64,000 nucleotides of DNA from Bacteroidota bacterium. GTDB lineage: Bacteria > Bacteroidota > Ignavibacteria > Kryptoniales > JAKASW01. Below the pieces are notes generated by a model. That model ran no database searches, was not told the origin of the DNA, and was given only the letters and a program-made list of their open reading frames with translations. The position numbers and the translations under genes are program-made. Of the stretch, positions 44,122-52,830 are shown piece by piece; the first letter of the stretch is position 1; every line of letters begins with the position of its first letter. The DNA is taken from positions 62,001-126,000 of the forward strand of contig JAJYIT010000007.1 in NCBI GenBank assembly GCA_021789975.1, in the 5' to 3' direction.

Positions 44122-45567
44122 CTACTTCAACAGGACCATCTTCTTAACAGAGACTTCCGTTCCTTCTTTCAAGACGGAGAAATATACCCCGCTGGCGAGG
44201 CCGTCAGCATTAAACGTCACTTCATGCTCGCCAGGAGAAAGCCTCCCATCAATCAGTGTTCTCACCTCTTGTCCCAGCACATCATAAACAGTGAGCCTTA
44301 CGAGACCTTCCTTTGGCATGGAGAAATTGATCGTCGTTGATGGATTGAACGGGTTTGGATAGTTGTTATAGAGCGCAAAATCTGATGCCTCGTCGGGTTT
44401 CCTAACGATCGGGGTCAGACTTTTCATCGTCGCAGTAATCGCTTCCAAAAGAGGTTGGCTCCCATTCGACAACACATCCTGGCTTAACTCCCAGATCATA
44501 ATGCCGCCGAGACTGTCCCTTTTCGCAAACTCTGCCTTGTCTCTGACTGAATTCGTGTCCTCATAAGTGATAAATTGCGTATTGCTGCTGTTCATCAGGT
44601 ACGGTTCTCTCGCTGGTTCGTACCAGTGGTAGGTCCAGCCCGTATTGAGATTGTTGATTATATCTGAATATCTTGTATTCGTAACAGTTGAGTTCGTCAA
44701 CCGCTGATAGAAACCCACAGCGCTAAAGCTGTCGCCATAAAACGGGACACCTATCACAAGCTTGCTCTTAGGTATGTCCACGTGAACCAGTTGCCGATTG
44801 TGATAATAAGTCCCCCTTGATAACCAATAGGCAATGGCGGTAAAATCAGATCCGGCCTGGTTCGGATCGTTCGGAGTCTGGTAAAGCGGTGAATCAAATC
44901 CCGAATAAGTGGACCATGATCCGACAAAGTCATAACACATTATGTTGAACCAATCTACTTTGTTGATGAGATAGACAAAGTCGAAGTCCCCACCGCCGTA
45001 GTTTGACGCAGGGACTGCCATTGTAATCAGCCAGCTTGAATCCAACTTGTCGAACTCTTCCCGCATTTCGCCGATGAGCGAATCGAGATTAGCAGTTTGA
45101 GCTGAGTTGGACGGTGTCTCCCAATCGATGTCTACTCCGTCGTAGCGATTAACCTGCAGAAAACTGATCATACTGGAGATAAGCGTTGCCCGAAGAGCCG
45201 AGTCCTGAGTGGCAGCGGAAAAAGCCGCTCCACTCCCCGCTCCACCCAAGGAAATAAGGACTTTTACACCGGCCGCGTGAGCGTCCGAGACAAGCTGCGG
45301 GAAAGGAATGCCGCTATTATATGTGATCGAGCCATTCGCATCCGGGGTCCCGAAGGCAACAATGATATCGCTAAGATTGGAATACTCGACCTGATTGTAA
45401 GGTAGATTGCTGGAGTTCCAGCTTGCATAATAGCCGACTATCCTTCCGTTTTGCAACTCATTTATGTTTTGAGCAAAGGCATTGACACTCAGCAACCATA
45501 ACAACCCAGGAAGAAATGCCGAGCAAACAGAGAGGTTGCTTGATGTCGATTGCTGAAAGAGTGCCAT
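44122..45567 (-). CDS. Secreted GH18 chitinase with T9SS sorting domain
   Basis: 481 residues. A signal peptide ends at NAFAQ. The GH18 barrel has GRIVGYYASWN, VKVLISLGGAGS (substrate strand) and the catalytic YDGVDIDWE (142-150; Glu150 is the acid). MAVPASNYG and MCYDFVGSW follow at the expected places. The last 80 residues are a type IX secretion C-terminal domain, from NNYPNPFNPSTTINFS to KKMVLLK, so the enzyme is released or attached at the surface. No carbohydrate-binding module is fused. It is the likely first step of chitin breakdown, upstream of nagA by 4 bases. Confidence 0.93.
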   Translation of the reverse strand: MALFQQSTSSNLSVCSAFLPGLLWLLSVNAFAQNINELQNGRIVGYYASWNSSNLPYNQVEYSNLSDIIVAFGTPDANGSITYNSGIPFPQLVSDAHAAGVKVLISLGGAGSGAAFSAATQDSALRATLISSMISFLQVNRYDGVDIDWETPSNSAQTANLDSLIGEMREEFDKLDSSWLITMAVPASNYGGGDFDFVYLINKVDWFNIMCYDFVGSWSTYSGFDSPLYQTPNDPNQAGSDFTAIAYWLSRGTYYHNRQLVHVDIPKSKLVIGVPFYGDSFSAVGFYQRLTNSTVTNTRYSDIINNLNTGWTYHWYEPAREPYLMNSSNTQFITYEDTNSVRDKAEFAKRDSLGGIMIWELSQDVLSNGSQPLLEAITATMKSLTPIVRKPDEASDFALYNNYPNPFNPSTTINFSMPKEGLVRLTVYDVLGQEVRTLIDGRLSPGEHEVTFNADGLASGVYFSVLKEGTEVSVKKMVLLK

Positions 45568-45656
45568 GCCTTTGTCAAGAGGAGAAAGTTTTAGAAGAAG
45601 GTTACCTTCAGCCTGGTTTGGCCAGAGAAGAAGGCAACCTTCAACGCAGCGTACAG

Positions 45657-47408
45657 TTACTTAAGGAGGATCATTTTCTTTGTCAGAATATTGGAGCCTT
45701 GCTGGAGTGTATAGAAGTAGACTCCGCTGGCAAACCTGTCCATGCTCACGTCGTAAGTGTAGCTCTGGTGAGCCTGTGCCATCCCTTGATAGACCGTCAT
45801 CACCGTCTGCCCAAGCACGTTAAAGATCTTGAGGCTGGTAGGTCCGTTCTTCGCCACGGTGAAGTTGATCGTCGTGGAGGGATTGAACGGGTTCGGGTAA
45901 TTGTTGCTAAGCTCGAACTTTGCGGGGACTCCGCTCGGCAAAGCCTTTATTCCATCTGCCGTTCCATAGAACCAATAGAGATCACCGACCGGTTTACCAT
46001 CCGTTGATGCCGTCATCAAAGTAGTGTTGCTATATTTCAGGTCATTCGCCTCAGGTAGCGGCCATGGCGGCATATAATTGCCGGGTATTGGCTGAGGAAC
46101 GTCAGTGATCTGACATCCGTAAGTCTGAGTGGTACCGGTTCCGCCTCTAACGGCAGTGAAGTACCCTTCAAGACCGTCAGCATAACCTGTCCCTGAAGTG
46201 AGGGATGCGTCGATGGAAGGTCCGAAACCGGGATCGAGATTCTGATTTCCGGATTGTACAAAACCCGGCCAGACTGTCGAATTGCTGAACATAGCCGCGG
46301 TCTCAGAATTCATGAATACCGGAGTGTAAACGGAATCCAACCCCACTCCTGCATGTGCCGTGTCGTTCCAGCTCTTGTAGAACCCGGTCAGCCCGGAAGA
46401 ATAATACCAATCATTGTTCATCACTTCAATCTTCCTCATTGCCTCCGCTGCAAGAGAATCTGTCGCGCCATTTCTTGCATGACCGAGGAGCATGGCGGCG
46501 CTCGCCGAATCAAGAGGTACGAAATCGATCAACGACGGAAGAGCGCTCGGTCTAAATGAATCCCATCCTCCTGAATATTCGGTATAGTTGGTTCCACCCG
46601 CATATGCATTGTAGAAGAGATTATTATTGATCTTAGCGTTCACAGCTCTGCCGAGGAAAAACGGATTCTTGAAGGTATTTACTATATCGCAATGGCTGCA
46701 TTCGAAATATTTTGTTATAGGTGTGGTCGCAGCGCATACGTATGCAGCGACACAGTTCAGCGTGCAGTCCTTGATAACAATCGAATCAGTCTGCCACGAT
46801 CCGGCCCCGTTCTGATCACGAATGAATTCACCTTCATAGTAGTCGGAAACCGAATTAATCGAGTTCCTCATGGCGCAGTTTGTGATGAACAGGTTATCGT
46901 TGTTTGATTGATAACTGAAGGCATCACCGGTAATATCATCGAACACGAGATTGTTTGCGTTGATGGTAATATTATCGGCCAGAATCGAAAGGCCGACTCC
47001 GTAACCGACAGTGTTCTGGATTGATAAACCGAGGAAGTAGACGTTGCTCACGTTATTAGTCGTTCCCTGCCCGCTGAACTGGAAGAAAGTTCCAGGTATC
47101 GAACCGTCTGAAAGAACGTCAGGCTGAATTGTCGGGAGCTGTCCACTGGCGGCGGGTACGCCGACGATCGATACCGACGACTTGAACGTCATGGTAGCAT
47201 CGAATATGTAAGTCGTGTCGGTAGAAACGAGCTGGTACACGCTGTGATTCTGGAGTCCCGAGTTCGTAGTGTCTGCCCCGATTATGGTATCGAGGGGACC
47301 CTGGCTCGCATAAACGACCTTCGTACCGCTTTGCGCAAACGAATGACGCGGTAAGGCCAGCAGGGCCAGCATCGCGACAATTGCTGAAGCGGTAAATAGC
47401 TTTCTCAT
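45657..47408 (-). CDS. Secreted T9SS protein with parallel beta-helix-like repeats, function unknown
   Basis: 583 residues from ATG 47408 (AAGAAGGAG upstream). A signal peptide ends at HSFAQS. The body is rich in short repeating beta segments with Asn and Ser turns (VGLSILADNITINANNLVF, ITNCAMRNSINSV, IVIKDCTLNCVAAYV), suggesting a right-handed parallel beta-helix as in pectate-lyase-like or surface-adhesin proteins. It ends in a T9SS sorting domain (NNYPNPFNPSTTINFTVA ... LTKKMILLK). It sits between the TonB receptor and the GH18 chitinase in the chitin locus, so it probably binds or acts on chitin or associated glycans. No catalytic motif was recognised. Confidence 0.7.
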   Translation of the reverse strand: MRKLFTASAIVAMLALLALPRHSFAQSGTKVVYASQGPLDTIIGADTTNSGLQNHSVYQLVSTDTTYIFDATMTFKSSVSIVGVPAASGQLPTIQPDVLSDGSIPGTFFQFSGQGTTNNVSNVYFLGLSIQNTVGYGVGLSILADNITINANNLVFDDITGDAFSYQSNNDNLFITNCAMRNSINSVSDYYEGEFIRDQNGAGSWQTDSIVIKDCTLNCVAAYVCAATTPITKYFECSHCDIVNTFKNPFFLGRAVNAKINNNLFYNAYAGGTNYTEYSGGWDSFRPSALPSLIDFVPLDSASAAMLLGHARNGATDSLAAEAMRKIEVMNNDWYYSSGLTGFYKSWNDTAHAGVGLDSVYTPVFMNSETAAMFSNSTVWPGFVQSGNQNLDPGFGPSIDASLTSGTGYADGLEGYFTAVRGGTGTTQTYGCQITDVPQPIPGNYMPPWPLPEANDLKYSNTTLMTASTDGKPVGDLYWFYGTADGIKALPSGVPAKFELSNNYPNPFNPSTTINFTVAKNGPTSLKIFNVLGQTVMTVYQGMAQAHQSYTYDVSMDRFASGVYFYTLQQGSNILTKKMILLK

Positions 47409-47528
47409 TTTACTTCTCCTTCTTGTTAGTTTTGACCGTTTTGAAAAACTGAACCGGGTTGGTGTTCCAAGAAACAACTAAAACTTTTATCTCCTCACCT
47501 CCTCCTTCCGAAAATGGTTTGATATGTC

Positions 47529-50500
47529 CTAGAAATTCACTCTGAGCCCGAGGTCAGCAGTCATGCCGTAGTCTGATTCAGATTGTGGCACACCAGTCGC
47601 GGCCTGGATTACATAAACATCGTTTTCGCTGTTGATATTGCTGAGGTCACCGTAGAGCTGTAATCCATACCAAGGCAGATCCTGCTTGGCAGAAAGATCC
47701 CATCTGGTATATGCAGATTCCGTAGTTCTGAGCTGAGGCCAAAAGTTTGGTCCGTTAAATCTGTTGCTATAATATTCCATCGAAACTCGGACTGAAAAAC
47801 CTTTATAATCGTAGCCGAGCGCCAGATTCACTACGTTATCCGGCTGATAGAGGAGTCTGTCTGTATATGAAGTATCGACGGGGGTTATGTTCCGGCCAAT
47901 TTTCTGCAAGGTCGTATACGGATATACTTCTTTTGAGAAGTTACGAGTGTAATTAACATCCAGAATCAACCCGTTAAATGGCGCAGGCAAATACCAGAAA
48001 TGAGTTTCCCAGTCGAACTCTATGCCATAGTCCGTAGCACGGTTGGGATCGTTGACATAAGTGGCAATGGAATAAACACCCGAAGGTGTCTTCGTCGGCC
48101 TGTATCTCGCAGGATAATAGTTTAACAACTGAGCTCCCTGAGGATAGAAACTCCAGGGATAAATCAGGTCGTAAATGTGCTTTAAGAAGCCGCCGAGAGT
48201 CACTAGCCCGATTGAGTTGTCATAAGCAGAAAAATAGAGGTCATAGTTCGTCGATCGAGAAGGGACAAGTCCGGTATTGTTCCACGAAATCGTCCCTCCG
48301 ACCGTCGCAGGCACATCTATTCTCGGTATTATAGAAACGAAATCGGGATAGGCCAGAGTATGGGTATAGGATAGACGAACGTCAAACCAGGAAAGAGGTT
48401 TATACCTCACCGACACGTCCGGTAACCAGTACCCATGATTTTCAGCTACAGTCGTATCGTATTGAGTGATCCATGGCCCGCCAAGTGCAGCCTGAGTATT
48501 CTCCTGCCCCTGGTTGCCGGTGTAGGTCGTCTGGAGATTTTGATAGCGGACGCCACCGATCACAGTGAATTGTGGCCCGAAGTTAACTGTCGCCATCGCA
48601 TAGCCGGCGGATTGACCTTCACGGCCATTATAATTATTGGTAGTGGATCCGATCTGGTCACGTGAATATGTGATCGCATCGCTGTTCTGGGCGATCACCC
48701 CGATGCTATTATCAAGATAGCTCGCCATGTCTGAAAGCATGCCGAAATTCAGCGGGTACATTATCGGATAACTACCGCCAAGAAAAGTGCCGTAGCTGTA
48801 GTTTGGATCCATAAACGGAATCATTCTGATGCTGGTGCCGGAATAGATATACTGAGAAGGGATATTGAAGTGAGAGATGATCAGGTTATCAACGTAGGTG
48901 GCACTAGCGAGTCCCAAACCGTCGCCTCGTGTCTGGCCGTACAGATATTTTCTCGTTTCATACCTGTACACTCCGCCGAATTTTATCACCGAAGTTACGA
49001 AATCCGAGAAGTTCAAATTCGTCTCAAGATCCAGGGATGCCGTCAGAGCCCGGGCTCCCGAAAAACTGTTGAAAGTCTGCAGAGAGTTCAAATAGGTTTG
49101 AGTAGTATCGTAGTTGGCGGCTTTTGGCACTGCATGTGGGTCCAGATTCGCCTGGTTGATAAGCCCTCCGAGGCCCGCGGAGCCTTGTTGGAATGCAACC
49201 GTCCAATCGTGCGGGTCCTTTGTCTCTGTATAAGAATGAGAAAGTTCCGCGTTCACGTGGAAAACGGGAAGCTGGTACTCCAGATGCAGCGCATCGGTTA
49301 TCACGCTAAGCGTGCTGTTGGAGTAATTGATTGAGTAAGTGTTGGTATTATTAGGAACACTAAACGCCTCACCCCTATTCGTAACTGCAGTGATGCCTGT
49401 GCTGAAGAAATTTGAAAACTTGATCATTCCTTTTGGCAACCTGTAATCGAGAACCAACGCTCCATCATACCGCCGGCGGTCTCTCGGGATATTGCCCAGG
49501 TTAAGACTAGAGGTAAGGTATTGGGTCAGGCTGTTTCCGAGGTTTGTATAAGAGGCGCCAAGCTCATTCGAGGAAAGGTTTACCCGTTCCACATCCCCCT
49601 GGACGAAGACACCAAATTTGTCGTCGAAGAACCTGTCCTCGATACTGCCGACATATTTGTAATTGTTCGTTTTGTTGTACGCATCAGAAAGTGCATTATA
49701 TCCGCCCTGCACGAGCAGCCCGAATACCGGTACCCCTGGAGTTTTGACATGGGCCTCGCGTAATTGGAGGTTCACGGTTCCGCCAATCACATCTGCATCC
49801 ATGTCGGGAGTTACCGTCTTCTTTACCTCCATCCCTTCCAGCATGTTGGAAGAAATCATACTGAGGTCCACGCTCGCGTCGTTTGGGTTCGTAGAAGTTA
49901 CTTGTACTCCGTTTATCAAGATGCGATTGTACTTTGGGGCTATGCCACGAATAACTACTTCGTTTGCCTCGCCGCCGCTTCTTAAAACCGACATGCCCGG
50001 CAATCTTCCGAGCGCCTCGGCGGCATTGGCGTCCGGCAGCTCCTGGATTCGCGCGGCAGATACGACGTTTACGATATTTGAAGACGACAACTGCTGGTTG
50101 ATCGCCTGGTTCTGACCGTTTGCCTGTGCTGTAACGACAACCTCTTTTCCCTGGATGCCGACGGCCTCGAGTCTGATATTGACTCTCACCGTTGCGCCTT
50201 CACCCACATTCACCTTCGTGTCTTTCGCCTTGTAACCTACATACGTCGCACGAAGAGTGTAAGTGGCAGGTGGCACATCCCGGATCGTAAAATTACCGTT
50301 CAGATCCGTCGATGCACCAAAGCTCGTACCAACCAGAAGCACGTTTGCTCCTGGTAGCGGCTCACCAGTCTGGGCATCTCTCACAGATCCGGTGACGCTT
50401 GCACTGGCAGCCAATGCCGAGCTTGCGAGCGACATGATTGTCGCCATAATAAAAGAGACAAAGAAAAGATTGACTACTTTGTTTGAGGTGTCCGCAAGCG

Positions 50501-50552
50501 AATTGCGGCGGACGCGTCGATCGGTTGGACAATTGATGATAGAAAGGGGCAT
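47529..50552 (-). CDS. TonB-dependent outer-membrane receptor of the chitin locus
   Basis: 1007 residues, ATG 50552 with AAGGAGG upstream. After the signal peptide comes a carboxypeptidase-regulatory-like domain (GSVRDAQTGEPLPGANVLLV). A plug domain follows (IQELPDANAAEALGRLPGMS, EVVIRGIAPKYNRILINGV), then a large barrel ending in DLGLRVNF. The plug sequence resembles the Xanthomonas/Caulobacter-type receptors used for chitin or GlcNAc oligosaccharides rather than a classical SusC. No SusD-like lipoprotein gene lies nearby. It should import chitooligosaccharides with TonB energy. Confidence 0.9.
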   Translation of the reverse strand: MPLSIINCPTDRRVRRNSLADTSNKVVNLFFVSFIMATIMSLASSALAASASVTGSVRDAQTGEPLPGANVLLVGTSFGASTDLNGNFTIRDVPPATYTLRATYVGYKAKDTKVNVGEGATVRVNIRLEAVGIQGKEVVVTAQANGQNQAINQQLSSSNIVNVVSAARIQELPDANAAEALGRLPGMSVLRSGGEANEVVIRGIAPKYNRILINGVQVTSTNPNDASVDLSMISSNMLEGMEVKKTVTPDMDADVIGGTVNLQLREAHVKTPGVPVFGLLVQGGYNALSDAYNKTNNYKYVGSIEDRFFDDKFGVFVQGDVERVNLSSNELGASYTNLGNSLTQYLTSSLNLGNIPRDRRRYDGALVLDYRLPKGMIKFSNFFSTGITAVTNRGEAFSVPNNTNTYSINYSNSTLSVITDALHLEYQLPVFHVNAELSHSYTETKDPHDWTVAFQQGSAGLGGLINQANLDPHAVPKAANYDTTQTYLNSLQTFNSFSGARALTASLDLETNLNFSDFVTSVIKFGGVYRYETRKYLYGQTRGDGLGLASATYVDNLIISHFNIPSQYIYSGTSIRMIPFMDPNYSYGTFLGGSYPIMYPLNFGMLSDMASYLDNSIGVIAQNSDAITYSRDQIGSTTNNYNGREGQSAGYAMATVNFGPQFTVIGGVRYQNLQTTYTGNQGQENTQAALGGPWITQYDTTVAENHGYWLPDVSVRYKPLSWFDVRLSYTHTLAYPDFVSIIPRIDVPATVGGTISWNNTGLVPSRSTNYDLYFSAYDNSIGLVTLGGFLKHIYDLIYPWSFYPQGAQLLNYYPARYRPTKTPSGVYSIATYVNDPNRATDYGIEFDWETHFWYLPAPFNGLILDVNYTRNFSKEVYPYTTLQKIGRNITPVDTSYTDRLLYQPDNVVNLALGYDYKGFSVRVSMEYYSNRFNGPNFWPQLRTTESAYTRWDLSAKQDLPWYGLQLYGDLSNINSENDVYVIQAATGVPQSESDYGMTADLGLRVNF

Positions 50553-51243
50553 TCCCGATTCCTCCTTCTTGTGAAGAATTACGTATCCTTATGCATATAT
50601 CTCAAGAGGATCCACCACGTTATGCCGATATGGGATAACGCGAATTGATCCATGTGTCCGCGATGTTCAGAAGTGGGTCTTGGTGAAAATCAGATAGGTG
50701 ATTTCGCGATAGCATATTTGCAAAAGTTCAAGTCTCCTCTCTTTAAGTTCAGTGAGCTTGCTTTGACTCGCACAATCTAACTTCCCTGCAGTTTATTGTC
50801 AAGCTGAATTTTCAGAAGCAAATAGAATACCAAGTATTCGCACATAGGTCGGATTACCCCAAAAAATCGATAATCCCGAAGGGCTTCAGTCGTTTCCCAT
50901 AGAAGCGGCGTGAAACATCTGGTGTGTTTGTATTAAACAAAAATATTCCCCCTTTTCCCTTCTAGGCGAGCTGCATACATCCGATTCGCCGCCACCGAGT
51001 GAAAGGGTAGCGTCTGAATGTAAAAAGTCGTTCCTTAGAAGCGCGGTCGACACAACAGAATTCCTACTACACGCTGACGAACCGGGAATGAAAATTCTTT
51101 GTGGAACTTTGATCCCGCCAAAGAGTTGCGATCAGATCTCTTCGGAACTTTTCACTAGGATTTTGTTGAGGCTGTCCTATGTGTCGCGTCTTTCTCTTAT
51201 CCGTCCAACAATTCCGCACACTAACCTTTGCGGATTCATGACA
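50553..51243. other. Intergenic region between the TonB receptor and ROK genes
   Basis: About 690 bases. It must contain the receptor promoter. At 50941 AAATATTCCCCCTTTT resembles the sequence at 52578 in the promoter region of the ROK gene (shared AAATATTC-x-CCCCTTT), and TGTTTGTATTAAACA just before it is a short palindrome. No gene is recognisable. Confidence 0.5.
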
Positions 51244-52446
51244 CTAATCTTCTTCCAACGTCTCTTCACTTCCATTGACAAGTCTGACAGTTGGCACCCG
51301 AAAGTATTCGCTGAGCACGAGGCACGCAGCACCGGTGGCGACCGAATAATGTCCGTGAGAGCTCGTTACCATCTTCACCGCCTCACTCGTTACCGCGAGG
51401 AGCTCCATGTCCATCACGCTCTTTACTGGAGCCACGATAACATCTCCCAGCTCCGCAACGTCTCCCGATAGGACCAGCATATCCGGGTTGAACGCCGCTA
51501 CAACTCTGCTGATGTTTCTTCCGATCTGGTAGCCGAGTCTCTCGAAGAACGTTAGTGCGATCTTGTCACCTTTCTTGGCAGCGTCAATCAAGATGTCGAT
51601 GCTTATATCCTTTGGAGATTGATCGTATGCCTTCAGCACTTCTCCGTCGGTGAGGTGTGTCCTGACGTTCAATAGCATGTCGTGCAAGTCGGACATCGAA
51701 GGGTTGATTTCTCCAGCCGAGAAAGATGAACCACGATACAATTCTTCGTTCACAAGGAACCCGATGCCGATTGCACCGACTCCTTCGTCGACTTCGATCA
51801 GCACGTTGAGACAATTCCTGCTCTCCTTCGCAACGCCGATCCACTTGTCTCCTACCACCGACGCGTTGGCATTGTTCTCAAGCATTACGGGGTACGGCAA
51901 CGCCTTGCCAAGTGTTTCAAGCAGGGGAACATTGACTTCCTGCAGCACATCCGTCATAACCAGGACACCTGAATTGCTGTTGACAATACCGGCGACCGCA
52001 ACACCGATCCCTAATATGTTGGCTGGATCAAGGTTTGATTCTCGGATGATGTCGTTTACTACCCTGACCATTTCCTGTACGAGCTCATCGACATTCTTGA
52101 AGTTCGCTATCTTGTACACTTTTTTCTTAATTATCTCAGAGCTGAAATCAAGTATCACCGCAGTTACCTGACCAATTTCGAGATCGATCCCGATAGCATA
52201 AGCAGCTTCGCGGTTCAGGCCCCACAAAAATGGTTTCTTTCCCCCTTTGTCCGTAGAGTCGCCCTTCCCGAGATTTAGAACGAGGGAGTTGTTTGTCAGA
52301 TCCTTTAAGATGTTGAAGATCGTCGAAGGCTGCATCCCGGTTACGCGGACGAGGTCCGAGCTTGAAATGATCCTGTTCAGCCTGACCAGGTTAAGGACTA
52401 GCCTCTGGTTGATGTTTTTTAGGAGCCTATGATCACCCGTTTGCAT
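51244..52446 (-). CDS. ROK-family transcriptional repressor (NagC/Mlc type)
   Basis: 400 residues. An N-terminal winged helix-turn-helix (about 1-75; VLNLVRLNRIISSSDLVRVT, then TGMQPSTIFNILKDLTNN) precedes a ROK sugar-sensor domain (YAIGIDLEIGQVTAVILDFS; ILGIGVAVAGIVNSNSGVLV; LLENNANASVVGDKW). The DNA-binding head makes it a repressor rather than a sugar kinase, and the zinc-binding Cys set of ROK kinases is not visible. GlcNAc or GlcNAc-6-P would be the natural inducer, as for NagC. It sits beside the chitin operon and upstream of a divergent glycoside-hydrolase group. Confidence 0.85.
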   Translation of the reverse strand: MQTGDHRLLKNINQRLVLNLVRLNRIISSSDLVRVTGMQPSTIFNILKDLTNNSLVLNLGKGDSTDKGGKKPFLWGLNREAAYAIGIDLEIGQVTAVILDFSSEIIKKKVYKIANFKNVDELVQEMVRVVNDIIRESNLDPANILGIGVAVAGIVNSNSGVLVMTDVLQEVNVPLLETLGKALPYPVMLENNANASVVGDKWIGVAKESRNCLNVLIEVDEGVGAIGIGFLVNEELYRGSSFSAGEINPSMSDLHDMLLNVRTHLTDGEVLKAYDQSPKDISIDILIDAAKKGDKIALTFFERLGYQIGRNISRVVAAFNPDMLVLSGDVAELGDVIVAPVKSVMDMELLAVTSEAVKMVTSSHGHYSVATGAACLVLSEYFRVPTVRLVNGSEETLEED

Positions 52447-52830
52447 CTTTATTCCTACCGCTTCTTTTAGTCCAATGGAACTATCTATTTCGGCAGACTC
52501 CGCTTGTTTCGAGTCACCGGTACCATGAAATTATAATCAAATCGCATGTATACTTACAATTTGAATATTTTTGTTGCAAATATTCTCCCCTTTGCTTATC
52601 GTTCAAATGATTCAAGGTTAGCTGGCAGGCTATGTGATTCACGATATCATAGTTCGCCTCAGTCCCGGAACAGCACGAATTCACGTCTCGATGTGTTCAT
52701 ATAACATACCTTGCTGGTACATGGGACGGTATTTCAACTCCCTATATATTTCATTTTGTTTAAGAAGCACCATTGACAACTTTCATCAAGAATCCAACCA
52801 CTCATTAGATTTATCCTGGAGACAATTCCA
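52447..52830. other. Divergent regulatory region between the ROK gene and the GH92 gene
   Basis: 384 AT-rich bases holding the promoters of both genes. It contains the perfect inverted repeat at 52563-52585, listed separately. No protein-coding frame is convincing. Confidence 0.6.
52563..52585. promoter_or_regulatory. Perfect inverted repeat, candidate operator of the ROK regulator
   Basis: GAATATTT (52563-52570) and AAATATTC (52578-52585) are perfect inverse copies separated by 7 bases. NagC/Mlc-type operators have similar AT-rich arms with centre spacing of this order. The right arm with its CCCCTTT tail recurs at 50941 in front of the TonB receptor gene. It lies about 117 bases upstream of the ROK start. 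Confidence 0.5.
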
